Part shown: piece by piece, positions 38,309 to 47,469 of the stretch
Layout: every line of letters starts with the position of its first letter
Numbering within the stretch: the first letter of the stretch is position 1
Source: an uncultured Clostridium sp.
Lineage (GTDB): Bacteria; Bacillota; Clostridia; TANB77; CAG-508
DNA: 64,000 nucleotides
Reading direction: 5' to 3'
NCBI GenBank assembly: GCA_947571115.1
Contig: CANOWW010000001.1
Location: 62,001-126,000, forward strand
Made by a program: the position numbers and the translations under genes
The notes under the pieces: model-generated
The model's database searches: none
The model's input: the letters and a program-made list of their open reading frames with translations, nothing else
What the model was told of the DNA's origin: nothing

Positions 38309-40445
38309 TTATTGCATACGAATTCGTGGATACAAATTATCTTCCTTCAATTGCGCATCAATTCTTGCCTCTTCAATATAAATTTGTTTTACTCTTTCAC
38401 GAGAAGCCTTTTTTTCTTCTTTCATTTTCGCTTTCATTTCTTTTTTGGCTTCACGCTCTTTTTTCTTCTCCATTTTCTTTAATAACTTTTGCTTTTTCAA
38501 ATTCATTTTTTCTTCTTGTTTTTCCAATTCTGCCATTCTAATCATATCATCCATTTCCACTTGGCGTCTGATCATCTCTTCTGTTATAGTTTCTTCTGAT
38601 TGAAAATCGATATCTTTAAAATTTTTCATTTCCTCTTCTTGTAGCTTTTTCTCTGCTTCTTTTTTCTCTCTTTCAATCCTCTGCTCAGCTTGCAATTCTT
38701 CACGAGTTTTTGTTCTGGCTACTTCCTTTTTTTCTTGCTGTTCTCTTATTAAATCAAATTTACTCTTATTTTGTTTTTCAACATAGACAAAAGCAGGTTT
38801 TGCTTCTAACTCTTCGCTTGGTTCTTCTGCAATCATTTCCTCTTTTTCAAGCACTTTCGGCGTCTTTTTCTCTGGCTCAACAATGATGCTTCCAGACTCA
38901 ATCAGTTTAATCTTCTCACGTTTTGCTTTATAATTTTTAATCTGTTCTTTCATATTTTGCGACTTTAATTTGATATTTTGACCTATTTTTACTACGATTT
39001 TTTTCAATTGCGCTCCTCCAGCCACAAGCACACTTCCGACAAAAGCAACAACAATCCCTATTTTTCTAAAATTCTTCAGCAATTGTTTTAATTTTTTCCA
39101 ATACACACTCATTTGACCTAAAAATTTATTCGTCCAACGTTTCCACCTAACTTTTATATTTGCCAATCTCTTTTTCAATTTACGGTCTGGAATTTTATTC
39201 AAGCCCATTCCAACCATAACCTCGTCAATATCTTTGATTTTCTCATATGCTTTTGTGAATTCCTCTATTTTCGTGTTTCCGTAAGAAGACATCATCAAAA
39301 TCAAATCTGACTCGTTCGCCAAAATACTAGCCTCTGGCGCCTCCAATATAGAAACTGTATCAAAAATAATAATATCATAAAACACTTTCAAATCTTTTAT
39401 CAACTGTTTCAATTTTCCATTCTTCAATAACTCAGCAGCATTTGGCGGGATATTTCCGCGCTGTAATCACATTCAAATTACGAATTTCTGTATCATTAAT
39501 AAAACGATTAATTCTCTCATTAATGGCATTTCCATTGGCATTTAGGTTTGATAAATAATTAGAAAAACCTAAATCATTTGGCAACTCAAAAATTTTAGCA
39601 AGGCGCCCTTTTCGCATATCGCCATCAATCATAATGACCTTTTTACCAGCTTTTGCAAACTCAATCGCCAAATTAGTTGCCACATACGTTTTTCCTTCAA
39701 ACGACTTCGGACTCGTAATCAAAATCGTTTTACTTTTTAAATCATTTTTCACATCCACAAATTGAATATTGGTCATCAATGTTTTAAAAACAGAACTATG
39801 ATGTGCTCGAATATTTCTAATATTCAATTTTTTCTTTTTAATATTTTTTATGTAGGGTATGGAAATCAGTGCTTTCAAATTGGTAATTTCTTCAATTTCT
39901 TTGCAAGTTTTAATTTTATTATCCAGCAAAATACAAATTGCAAAAAAGGCACTCGACAATCCCAAACCAACCACAAAAGCAAGCATTCCAACAACCACTG
40001 TATTTCCTTTGCTATAAAAATCTCCCGAATTGTCAATTTCATAAAAGGTTACTTCCCCATAAACCTCATAAAGTTTTTGACGAAAACTCCTGATTATTTC
40101 ATCTGAAACAGCTTTTATTTCATCCGCCTTTTCGCCTGCCAGTTTGATTTCAAGCACATTCGTATCATCCACAAGACTGATTTCCAAGCCCTTTTCTAAC
40201 TCTGTTTTACTCAAATTCACACCTGCATTTTGAATGGCATTTTCTAACAATTCAGAACCTTTCAAAAACTCTTGATAGGTTTGCATATTTTCTGAATTCC
40301 CCATCAAAATCTTCTTGGTTGCCACAAATTCCACATTTGTCAAAGTATAAGCAATTCCGGTAATCGCAAATATTACAGCAATTAAAATAATATATAATTT
40401 CTTTTTCAAAATCGCTTTGCAAAACTCAATTTTATTTTTTTTCAT
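38309..40445 (-). CDS. Wzz/BY-kinase-like polysaccharide co-polymerase with long charged tail; one CGG-A recoding site
   Basis: About 711 residues as one product. The N-terminus has two transmembrane helices (about 15-35 and 150-172) around a Wzz-type extracytoplasmic domain. The BY-kinase-like domain follows: Walker A as SFEGKTYVATNLA, Walker A' as VIMIDGDMRKGRL, and Walker B-like YDIIIFDTVS. The zero frame ends shortly after CGG at 39456-39458; skipping the C restores NVITAGNIPPNAAELLKNGK, a hallmark of CpsD/YwqD-type kinases. After a third transmembrane segment (KIGIVVAFVGSVLVAGGAQ) comes a Lys/Glu-rich tail of about 230 residues without a tyrosine cluster. A usual CpsD ends soon after the kinase, so the tail is odd. 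Confidence 0.85.
39455..39458 (-). other. CGG-A recoding site in BY-kinase-like gene
   Basis: Reads GCG CGG A. Skipping C39458 restores VITAGNIPPNAAEL, near-invariant in bacterial tyrosine kinases. Confidence 0.9.
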
Positions 40446-40469
40446 ATTCGTCCCCCTACGGATTCAATT

Positions 40470-40509
40470 AAAAAAGATGTAAATAAAACTCACTTTTACT
40501 CACATCTTT
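40470..40509 (-). terminator. Hairpin with T run between promoter and start of the BY-kinase-like gene
   Basis: A long stem (ends 40473-40480 and 40502-40509, interior also paired with G-U wobbles) is followed on the minus strand by a run of six Ts. It can end transcripts coming from rlmB, but it also lies inside the leader made from the promoter at 40525-40553. Confidence 0.75.
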
Positions 40510-40524
40510 CGTACATTTTATATT

Positions 40525-40553
40525 ATTATATCAGAAAATTTAACAAATTTCAA
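40525..40553 (-). promoter_or_regulatory. Sigma-A promoter for the BY-kinase-like gene
   Basis: TTGAAA (40548-40553) and TATAAT (40525-40530) on the minus strand, 17-bp spacer. The start codon is about 80 bases downstream, behind a terminator-like hairpin. Confidence 0.75.
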
Positions 40554-40576
40554 GAGATAACATAAAAAATTTACAA

Positions 40577-41338
40577 TTATTTTTTCTTATTTTGTTTGAC
40601 TACCTCATATAACATAACCCCAGCTGCCACAGAAGCATTCAGTGAAGTAATTTTCCCCTTCATTGGAATTTTCACCAAAAAATCACAATTTTCTTTCACT
40701 AACTTGCTCATTCCAAAACCTTCGCTACCAATGACAATCGCAATTGGTCCCGTCAAATCTTGGTCATCATAATCTATGTTTGCTTCCCCATCTGTTCCAA
40801 CAATCCACAAACCACTTTTTTTCAAACTACGAATGGCATCATTCAAGTTATTCACGCGAGCCACTTTCATGTAGGTGGTCGCACCAGCAGAAACTTTGCT
40901 CACAGTGCTATTGACACTTGCACTTCTTCTTTTTGGAATGATAATGCCATGCACGCCAGCTGTTTCCGCTGTTCTAATAATCGCCCCTAAATTATGTGGA
41001 TCCTCAATTCCATCCAACAACAAAACAAAAGGCGACTCCTGTTTCTCTTTTGCAAAATCCAAAATATCCTCTACTTCGCAATAGTCAAACGGAGGCACTG
41101 CTGCCACCACGCCTTGATGATTTTCCTTTGTCAACTCATCCAATTTTGCTTTCTCAACTTCTACTATAACCACTTGAGCTTCTTTTGCTTTTGCTATAAT
41201 TTCCTTAATAGAGCCATGTTTTTCTCCACGTTCTAGCCAAATTTTATTCATATCCTTGCCAGATTTTAGCCATTCTAAAACAGCATTTCTTCCATATATT
41301 ATGTCATTATATCCATTATCGTCCCTTTTTTCCTGCAT
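40577..41338 (-). CDS. rlmB: 23S rRNA (guanosine-2'-O-)-methyltransferase, TrmH/RlmB family
   Basis: A 253-residue SpoU-family enzyme. The N-terminal substrate-binding domain starts near IIYGRNAVLEWLKSG. The knotted methyltransferase domain has LDGIEDPHNLGAIIRTAETAG, IVIGSEGFGMSKLV and the knot sequence ITSLNASVAAGVMLYE. It probably 2'-O-methylates a guanosine in 23S rRNA. It is co-oriented with and close to ctpA. Confidence 0.93.
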   Translation of the reverse strand: MQEKRDDNGYNDIIYGRNAVLEWLKSGKDMNKIWLERGEKHGSIKEIIAKAKEAQVVIVEVEKAKLDELTKENHQGVVAAVPPFDYCEVEDILDFAKEKQESPFVLLLDGIEDPHNLGAIIRTAETAGVHGIIIPKRRSASVNSTVSKVSAGATTYMKVARVNNLNDAIRSLKKSGLWIVGTDGEANIDYDDQDLTGPIAIVIGSEGFGMSKLVKENCDFLVKIPMKGKITSLNASVAAGVMLYEVVKQNKKK

Positions 41339-41358
41339 TTTTTCTCCTTTAATAAAAA

Positions 41359-42570
41359 CTACTTCTGCAAAATTTCTAAACCTTTATTTAATTGCTCATC
41401 GATTTCTTCTGCTCCTTCTTCCTCTGGAACATCTTCTACTTCAACATCCGGCTCAATTCCAATTTTGTTGATTTTCACTTCATTCGGCGTAAAATATTCT
41501 GCTGTGGTCAGCTTCAAAACACTACCATCTGTCAAAGAAAATACATTTTGAATGACGCCTTTTCCATACGTTTTCTTTCCAACAATGGTTGCTTTTTGAT
41601 TATCCTTCAAAGCGCCAACCAAAATTTCAGAAGCACTCGCTGAATAACCATTGACCAAAACCACCATATCCATATTAATGATTGGCTCTTCTTCTGCTTT
41701 GGTCACTTCTTTATTTTCTTTTGAATCAACGGTTAGCAACATCGTTTGCCCTTTTGGAATCATCATATCAGCAATTTCTAATGCTTCATCTACCAAACCA
41801 CCAGTATTATCTCTTAAATCAAGCACCAACTTCTGTGCTCCCTGTGCCTGTAAATTTTCAAAAGCTGTTTTAAATTCTGCACTACATCCTTCATCAAAAG
41901 TTGATAATTTAATATAACCAATCTGATTTTCCTTCATTTCACTTTTGACATGATATACTTTAATGCCTTTTCTTTCTACGTCAAACTCTAGATATTCATT
42001 ATTTCTTAGAATTTTCAAATGCGTTTTGGTACCTTCTTCCCCTTTTACTTTAGATGCCACTTCTTGCGTATTGGAACCAATCACAGATTCACTATCTACC
42101 TCTATGATAATATCTCCACTTTTTAGCCCAACTGCTTCTGCTGGCGATTCCTCCATTGGCTCCAAAATCACAATATTACCATTCGTATCTTGGCTCATGT
42201 AAATTCCAATTCCAACATAATTTCCTAAAGCATCTGCTTGATAATCTTCCCATTCACTTGCTGTCATATATTCTGAATATTCGTCTTCTAGTCCATTGAC
42301 ATAACCCTTTACCGTTTCATCCATCATTTTTTGTTCATCAATATCACCTATGTAATACTCATCAATTAAAGTTCTGAAACTTTTTAAATTAGTAGAAATT
42401 GCGCTGATATTTTCGGTTCCATTTTCATTGGAACTTCCCATGACCAACAAATGATTTCTCCCCAAGCTATTATATGTTACATAAAAAGTAACAACTGCTG
42501 TCACACACGCCACTAATATCGTAGATAATACACATTTATAAATCAATTGTTTTCTTTGATATGATTCCAT
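41359..42570 (-). CDS. ctpA: C-terminal processing serine protease, S41 family
   Basis: 403 residues: one N-terminal membrane anchor, a PDZ domain (about 95-175) and the S41 protease core. The catalytic serine is in GYSASASEILVGALKDN and the lysine in GKKTYGKGVIQ. The acidic C-terminal tail is short. Gene order ftsE-ftsX-M23-M23-ctpA suggests that it processes or degrades cell-wall hydrolases or their activators, as known for CtpA-type proteases. A perfect 11-bp hairpin at 42597-42623 without a T run lies between it and the upstream M23 gene. Confidence 0.94.
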   Translation of the reverse strand: MESYQRKQLIYKCVLSTILVACVTAVVTFYVTYNSLGRNHLLVMGSSNENGTENISAISTNLKSFRTLIDEYYIGDIDEQKMMDETVKGYVNGLEDEYSEYMTASEWEDYQADALGNYVGIGIYMSQDTNGNIVILEPMEESPAEAVGLKSGDIIIEVDSESVIGSNTQEVASKVKGEEGTKTHLKILRNNEYLEFDVERKGIKVYHVKSEMKENQIGYIKLSTFDEGCSAEFKTAFENLQAQGAQKLVLDLRDNTGGLVDEALEIADMMIPKGQTMLLTVDSKENKEVTKAEEEPIINMDMVVLVNGYSASASEILVGALKDNQKATIVGKKTYGKGVIQNVFSLTDGSVLKLTTAEYFTPNEVKINKIGIEPDVEVEDVPEEEGAEEIDEQLNKGLEILQK

Positions 42571-42635
42571 TCTTCCTCCTTAGAAATCCTGTTTTTCAAC
42601 TATTAAATTTTCTTTAATAGTTGGATTTTCTATTT

Positions 42636-43856
42636 TTACGGTAAATATTGAGATGGATTGACTCTTCTTCCACTCACAAAAATTTCAAAATGCAAATGGT
42701 TTCCTGTTGAATTTCCTGTTGAACCAACATAACCAATCACTTGCCCCTGACTAACTTGCTCATTGGTGCTAACTGCTCTTCTACTCATGTGTGCATATAA
42801 AGTCATAGTTCCGTCACCATGTGTAATTGTTACATAATTTCCGTAACTATAATATTTACCATTTCTGATTTTTGCCTCAGACTTAATGACTCTGCCTGAT
42901 TTAGCAGCCAATATTGGTGTTCCTTCTGGGCACGCAAAATCAACTCCAGTATGACCTTTATACCCATTCATTCCAGTCGTAATATTTCGTTTTGATTTTC
43001 CTGACAATGGGCAAATAAAACCAGAAGTATTTGGTGTAAAGCTAATATCCGCATCACTCACTGGTTTTCCTGCTTTTTTAGCTGCTGCTTCTGCTGCTTT
43101 TCTTCTTTCTTCTTCCTCTTGTCTTGCAATTTCTGCTAATTGCCTTTGAATTTCCTTTTTATCTTCTTCAAATTCCTCTAACCTTTGTTGCAATTCCTTT
43201 TCTTCAGCAGATAAATTTCCTACTAATGTATTTTTTTCATTCACTAAAACAGACAAAGAATTTCTCTTATTTTCTGCTTGTGTTTTTGAACTTTGCACTT
43301 CATTTCTTGCATTTTCTAAAGCAGCCTTTTCTGTTTCAATTTGCTTTTTGGTAGTTTCAATTCCGTCTAATAAGTCATTATCGTATTCCGTTAATTGTTC
43401 AATCACATAATATTTTGAAATAAAATCAGACAAACTATTGGAACTAAGTAACATATCTAAATAAGAAGTCGTTCCACTCTCATACATAGCCACTAACCTT
43501 TTTTCTAGTAAATCTTTCTGCTCTTCATATTTTTTTTGCTGTTCTTGAATATTGGCTTCTTTTTCTGTAATTTGAGTTTGCAAGGTAGAAACCTGTGTTT
43601 CTAGGGTATCAATCTCATCTTCATAAGTTCCAATTTGTGCATTATAATTATTAATTTGATTTAAAGCATCTGTCATTTGAGACTTAACACCTGCAATTTC
43701 AGAACTTGTTTCTTGAATTTGTTTATCAATATCCTTTTGCTCATTTGTCAAATCTGTTTTTTGGTTGGCATATACTGAAATTGTCCCCAAAAACAACATC
43801 ATCACAAGTAAGATACTAATAATATATTCAACTTTTTTCAATTTATTAATTTTCAT
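42636..43856 (-). CDS. EnvC-like M23 peptidase with coiled coil
   Basis: 406 residues: N-terminal signal or anchor, a long coiled coil (about 30-245) and a LytM/M23 domain with GHTGVDFACPEGTPI and HLHFEIFVSGRRVNP. The first histidine and aspartate of HTGVD and the HxH are the zinc ligands, so the domain looks active. Its place downstream of ftsEX matches PcsB/EnvC-type hydrolases that FtsEX controls during division. It is a paralogue of 43872-45088. Confidence 0.92.
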   Translation of the reverse strand: MKINKLKKVEYIISILLVMMLFLGTISVYANQKTDLTNEQKDIDKQIQETSSEIAGVKSQMTDALNQINNYNAQIGTYEDEIDTLETQVSTLQTQITEKEANIQEQQKKYEEQKDLLEKRLVAMYESGTTSYLDMLLSSNSLSDFISKYYVIEQLTEYDNDLLDGIETTKKQIETEKAALENARNEVQSSKTQAENKRNSLSVLVNEKNTLVGNLSAEEKELQQRLEEFEEDKKEIQRQLAEIARQEEEERRKAAEAAAKKAGKPVSDADISFTPNTSGFICPLSGKSKRNITTGMNGYKGHTGVDFACPEGTPILAAKSGRVIKSEAKIRNGKYYSYGNYVTITHGDGTMTLYAHMSRRAVSTNEQVSQGQVIGYVGSTGNSTGNHLHFEIFVSGRRVNPSQYLP

Positions 43857-43871
43857 CCCAAATAACCTCCT

Positions 43872-45088
43872 CTATTCTTCTGTACTTTCTTTTAATTCTA
43901 CTGTCTGTGTCAAAATTTCTTTTGGATTTTCTTGTTGCAAATAATCCAATGGATTCACATAATTTCCATTGATTCGAATTTCAAAATGGGCATGTGGACC
44001 TGTTGAATAGCCTGTTGAACCAACTTTTAAAACTGGTGTTCCGCTGCGTAACCACTTGTCCGTTCTTCGACTAAAATTCCGGAGCCATGCGCATATAAAC
44101 TAGAAACTCCACCACCATGGTCAATAATAACCATATTTCCATAAGCACGATTGAAACCTGCTTTTGTGACAATTCCATCATTGGATGCAATAAACGTTGT
44201 TCCCATAGGAGCACTGATATCTGTGCCTGTGTGAAGTTTGTACACACCAGTAATCGGATGTGTTCTCATGCCAAAGGGTGAGCTAATTCTTGTATAACCC
44301 GGAACCGGCCAAGCAAAATTGCCACCAACATATTCTGAATTGTCACTCGCAATTGTCAACAAACGGATTTCTGACTCAATTGCCTGCATTTGAGCTTGAT
44401 ATTCTTCCACTTGCTGTTGCAACTGCAACTCTTCTGCACTCAAATTTTCTAGCCTTTGATTTCGGATAATAACCATATTGGATAAAGCAATGGACGCCTT
44501 TTCTGCACCTTCCTTGGCTTCCGACAGTTCTCTTTGATTGTCTTGCAAATGAATCATCAAATTCTCAATTCTATCTTTTTGCTCTTTTACCAAATCCAAA
44601 AGCTCACTGTCTGTTGCTGCAATCTCTGAGATGTAATAATAATTAGATAGAAAATCAGAAATTCCTTTTGAATTCAAAATCAAATCTAAATAGGAAGTTT
44701 CGCCCATTTCATACATAGCAACCAATCTTTTTTCTAACAAGTCTTTTTCTGTGTTATATTCCTTTGTCGCATTCTCTAATTCCTGTTCAACTTTTTCAAT
44801 TCGCTCAGACAAAATCTCTGCTTTTCCTTCTAGCTCTTCCATTTCTGTCTGCTTGTCCAATATGTTTTGTGTTAATTCCGCAATTTCTATCACTGTTCCT
44901 GATAATTCTTCACTTACAAACTGCAATTGCTCTTGTTTTACTTGGTTTTGTTCTTGCAGTTCCTGTTTTTGTTCTTTTAACTCGATTACTTTATCACTAT
45001 TTTGTTTATTTTCTGCAAAAGAGCTACCGATTAAATTGAAAAATATTACTAAAATTAGGAAATTAACTTTAATAAATTTTTTTACCAA
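43872..45088 (-). CDS. EnvC/PcsB-like M23 peptidase with two CGG-A recoding sites
   Basis: About 404 residues with both shifts, from a TTG start behind GGAGG. Signal peptide, coiled coil (about 25-235), then LytM domain with LHTGTDISAPMGTTF. In the zero frame it stops at 44027 before the second half of the active site. Skipping C44062 and then C44043 gives EEGQVVTQGTPVLKVGSTG and then GPHAHFEIRINGNYVNP, supplying the missing HxH zinc ligands, and ends at 43872. The paralogue 42636-43856 has the same sequence order without a shift. It starts three bases past the ftsX stop. Confidence 0.88.
44040..44043 (-). other. CGG-A recoding site, second in M23 gene
   Basis: Reads CAG CGG A in the frame set by the first shift. 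Skipping C44043 restores VTQGTPVLKVGSTG and then the HAHFEI zinc motif. Confidence 0.87.
44059..44062 (-). other. CGG-A recoding site, first in M23 gene
   Basis: Reads GAA CGG A. The zero frame stops at 44027. Skipping C44062 restores LVEEGQVVTQ, as in the neighbouring paralogue (SQGQVIGYVG). Confidence 0.87.
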
Positions 45089-45091
45089 ATT

Positions 45092-45991
45092 TTAAACCTC
45101 CAAATACTTTTTCATGGATATTGAACTACCAATCACACCAACACCAATTCCTAAACTACCATACACAATGGCAATCACTTTCGCAATTTCTCTAAATTGT
45201 AATAACGTCACACCCATTTTTTGTAAAACAATAGAATTACCAATATTTTGCACAATCAAATCATAAATTCCACCAACCACTAATAATGTAATAATGGCAG
45301 CAACAATTCCAATCATAATTCCTTCAATCACAAATGGCAGACGAATAAAATGATTAGTTGCACCAACATATTTCATAATAGAAATTTCTTTTCTTCTAGC
45401 ATGGACTGTTAGCCTAATCGTGTTTGAAATAATGGTAACTGAAATCACAATTAATATAATTGAGATAATTCCAATAGCAATTCTAATCCCGTTTGCAATT
45501 TTCATAAGTGTATTAATCGTGTCATTATTGGTCGTAATTTTTTTTACATTTTCCATTGCTTCAATTTTTGCCTCAATTTCTGTTGCCAAACTCAAATCTG
45601 TTAAAGTAACCACAAAAGAAGCTGAAAAAATATTATTTTCGCCTTCATATCCTTCAAATAACTCTTGATTGTCTTTTAGTCTTTCTTTCATCGTATCTAG
45701 CGCCTCTTGCTTGCTTTTAAAAATAACGGTATTAATTCCTTCTAAGTTTTTGATATTTTCTTCCAAATCAGCAATTTGCTCATTGGTTGCTTCTTTTTGA
45801 ATAAATACTTCCATCCCCTGATTTCTCTGGACTTGCTCCAACACGCTATTGACATTTTCACCAATCGCAAAAAAAGCACCAAACAAAAACATTGTCAAAA
45901 TCATTGTTACAAGTGATATCATGGTTGATTTCTTATTTTTAAAAACATTTTTAATGCCTTCTTTTAATAAATAATTACTTCCCACTATCAT
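45092..45991 (-). CDS. ftsX: Cell division ABC transporter permease FtsX
   Basis: About 299 residues from the ATG at 45991 (a GTG two codons earlier is also possible). Four transmembrane helices: one near the N-terminus, then an extracytoplasmic domain of about 120 residues, then three. Typical segments are FKNKKSTMISLVTM, MKYVGATNHFIRLPF and EGIMIGIV. The start lies inside the end of ftsE only if ftsE is read with its second +1 shift, giving the usual short overlap. FtsEX gates the activity of the M23 hydrolases encoded next. Confidence 0.93.
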   Translation of the reverse strand: MIVGSNYLLKEGIKNVFKNKKSTMISLVTMILTMFLFGAFFAIGENVNSVLEQVQRNQGMEVFIQKEATNEQIADLEENIKNLEGINTVIFKSKQEALDTMKERLKDNQELFEGYEGENNIFSASFVVTLTDLSLATEIEAKIEAMENVKKITTNNDTINTLMKIANGIRIAIGIISIILIVISVTIISNTIRLTVHARRKEISIMKYVGATNHFIRLPFVIEGIMIGIVAAIITLLVVGGIYDLIVQNIGNSIVLQKMGVTLLQFREIAKVIAIVYGSLGIGVGVIGSSISMKKYLEV

Positions 45992-46663
45992 AACCACCTT
46001 TTCTATCGTCTCTTACAATTATTCCGGTTGTTAATTTCAATTACTCTTTTTTTCATTTTATCTACTATATCTTTTGCATGTGTCGCCATGACAACAGTCG
46101 TACCTCTTGCATTAATTTCATTTAACAAATTCATAATGTCCCAAGCTGTATCTGGATCCAAATTTCCTGTTGGCTCGTCTGCAATAATCATAGAAGGATT
46201 ATTCACTAAAGCACGTGCAAGAGCAACTCTTTGCTGTTCTCCACCAGACAACTCATTGGGATACATTTTTGCTTTGTTGCTAAGTCCTACCAAAGATAGC
46301 ACCATCGGAACTTGTCTTCGGATATGCTTTGGTGTTGCTTTTACGATATACATCGCAAAGGCAACATTTTCGTAAACGGTTTTATCAGGCAACAAACGAA
46401 AATCCTGAAAAACGACCCCCATACTTCTTCGCAAATATGGAACTCGCTTTGGCTTCAAAAAAGTAATATCTTTTCCATTAATAATGATATTTCCTTGAGA
46501 TGCTTCCTCTTCTTTCAAAATTAGCTTAATCAGTGTTGACTTTCCGCGAACCAGATGCCCCTACTAAAAAAGCAAATTCACCTTTATCAATCGTAAAAGT
46601 CGCATTATGTACCGCTTCCGTACCAGTATCGTATAATTTACTTACATTTTTAAAATCTATCAT
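45975..46663 (-). CDS. ftsE: Cell division ATP-binding protein FtsE with two CGG-A recoding sites
   Basis: With both shifts the product is 228 residues, the usual FtsE length. The first site (46543-46546) lies in Walker A: the zero frame reads ASGSRKVNTD-stop, while skipping C46546 gives VGASGSGKSTLIKLILKEEE. Then come VVFQDFRLLP, LSGGEQQRVALARAL and MIIADEPTGNLD. The second site (46023-46026) is near the end: unshifted the protein ends NNRNNCKRR at 46003, while skipping C46026 gives EINNGIIVRDDRKGGY, the C-terminus typical of FtsE, stopping at 45975 and overlapping ftsX. A good promoter lies at 46703-46731. Confidence 0.92.
46023..46026 (-). other. CGG-A recoding site, second in ftsE
   Basis: Reads AAC CGG A. 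Unshifted, CGG could pass for arginine with a stop at 46003. Skipping C46026 gives NNGIIVRDDRKGGY, the family-typical end, and restores the ftsX overlap. Confidence 0.82.
46543..46546 (-). other. CGG-A recoding site within Walker A of ftsE
   Basis: Reads TCG CGG A. Skipping C46546 restores GASGSGKSTLIKL; the zero frame stops five codons later. Confidence 0.9.
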
Positions 46664-46702
46664 GTGAATAATTACCTCTTTATCAAATAATATTCCATAT
46701 TT

Positions 46703-46731
46703 ATTTTATCAGCAAATGAAAATAAATGCAA
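46703..46731 (-). promoter_or_regulatory. Sigma-A promoter of the ftsEX operon
   Basis: TTGCAT (46726-46731) and TAAAAT (46703-46708), 17-bp spacer, on the minus strand. The ftsE ATG is about 40 bases downstream with AAAGAGGT in front of it. Confidence 0.7.
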
Positions 46732-46752
46732 TACTATATTCGACCTTTTTTA

Positions 46753-47445
46753 CTATTTTTTGCAAATTTTCAATTCCTCTTCTGCTAATCTATAATTCGG
46801 CATGTATTTTTTCACCATTGCCCAAAACTGTTTGGAGTGGTTCATGTGTTTCAAATGACAAACTTCATGTAAACAAACATATTCAATCGCCTGCCTACTA
46901 TACAGCACAAGATTTTTACTCAAACTAATTCTGCCTGCAATCGAACAATTTCCCCATGTACTTTTTAAGTTTTTCACTTGATACGATTGTGGCGCAATCC
47001 CAACTTTCGCCACAACTTTTCGCATCGCTTTTTCGACTTCTTTTTCTGCCAATTCATCATAAAACTTTTCCATCAATTTTTGCGTGATTTCCTTTGTTTC
47101 TTCCTTTTTCTCACTTTGAAGCGTCACTTGCAATTTTCCAAGCCAAAATTTTAATTTGGGTTTAACGTTTTTTTCATAAGAAATTTTCAAAACAACATCT
47201 TTTCCTAAAACACTAAAAATTTCTCCGTCTACATAAGTTTTCGGCAAACTTTTTTGCTGCTTTTTTAGATTTTCCAAAATCCAATTCGCCCTTTTCAAAA
47301 TAATTTCTTCAATTCTCTCTTGCGACGTTTTAGTTGGCACACGTACAATCACTTCGCCTTCTTTAATCGCTATGTAACAATTTTTAATTCTTTTTCGTTC
47401 TAGACGATATTGAATTGTTTTTTCTTTTATTTTGATTGCTCCCAT
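46753..47445 (-). CDS. YgjP/SprT-like M48-type metal-dependent hydrolase (DUF45)
   Basis: 230 residues. The C-terminal zinc-protease-like motif YVCLHEVCHLKHMNHSKQFW gives HExxH plus a downstream histidine, as in the YgjP/DUF45 family. KSTWGNCSIAGRISLS is also family-typical. The physiological substrate of the family is unknown. The gene follows the PLP lyase with a 24-base gap. Confidence 0.9.
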   Translation of the reverse strand: MGAIKIKEKTIQYRLERKRIKNCYIAIKEGEVIVRVPTKTSQERIEEIILKRANWILENLKKQQKSLPKTYVDGEIFSVLGKDVVLKISYEKNVKPKLKFWLGKLQVTLQSEKKEETKEITQKLMEKFYDELAEKEVEKAMRKVVAKVGIAPQSYQVKNLKSTWGNCSIAGRISLSKNLVLYSRQAIEYVCLHEVCHLKHMNHSKQFWAMVKKYMPNYRLAEEELKICKK

Positions 47446-47469
47446 TTTTCCCTTTCCAAAAATATTTTC

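Noticed and set aside
42597..42623. Perfect 11-bp hairpin between the M23 gene and ctpA as a terminator
   Set aside because: On the minus strand it is followed by As, not Ts, and the genes around it look like one operon.
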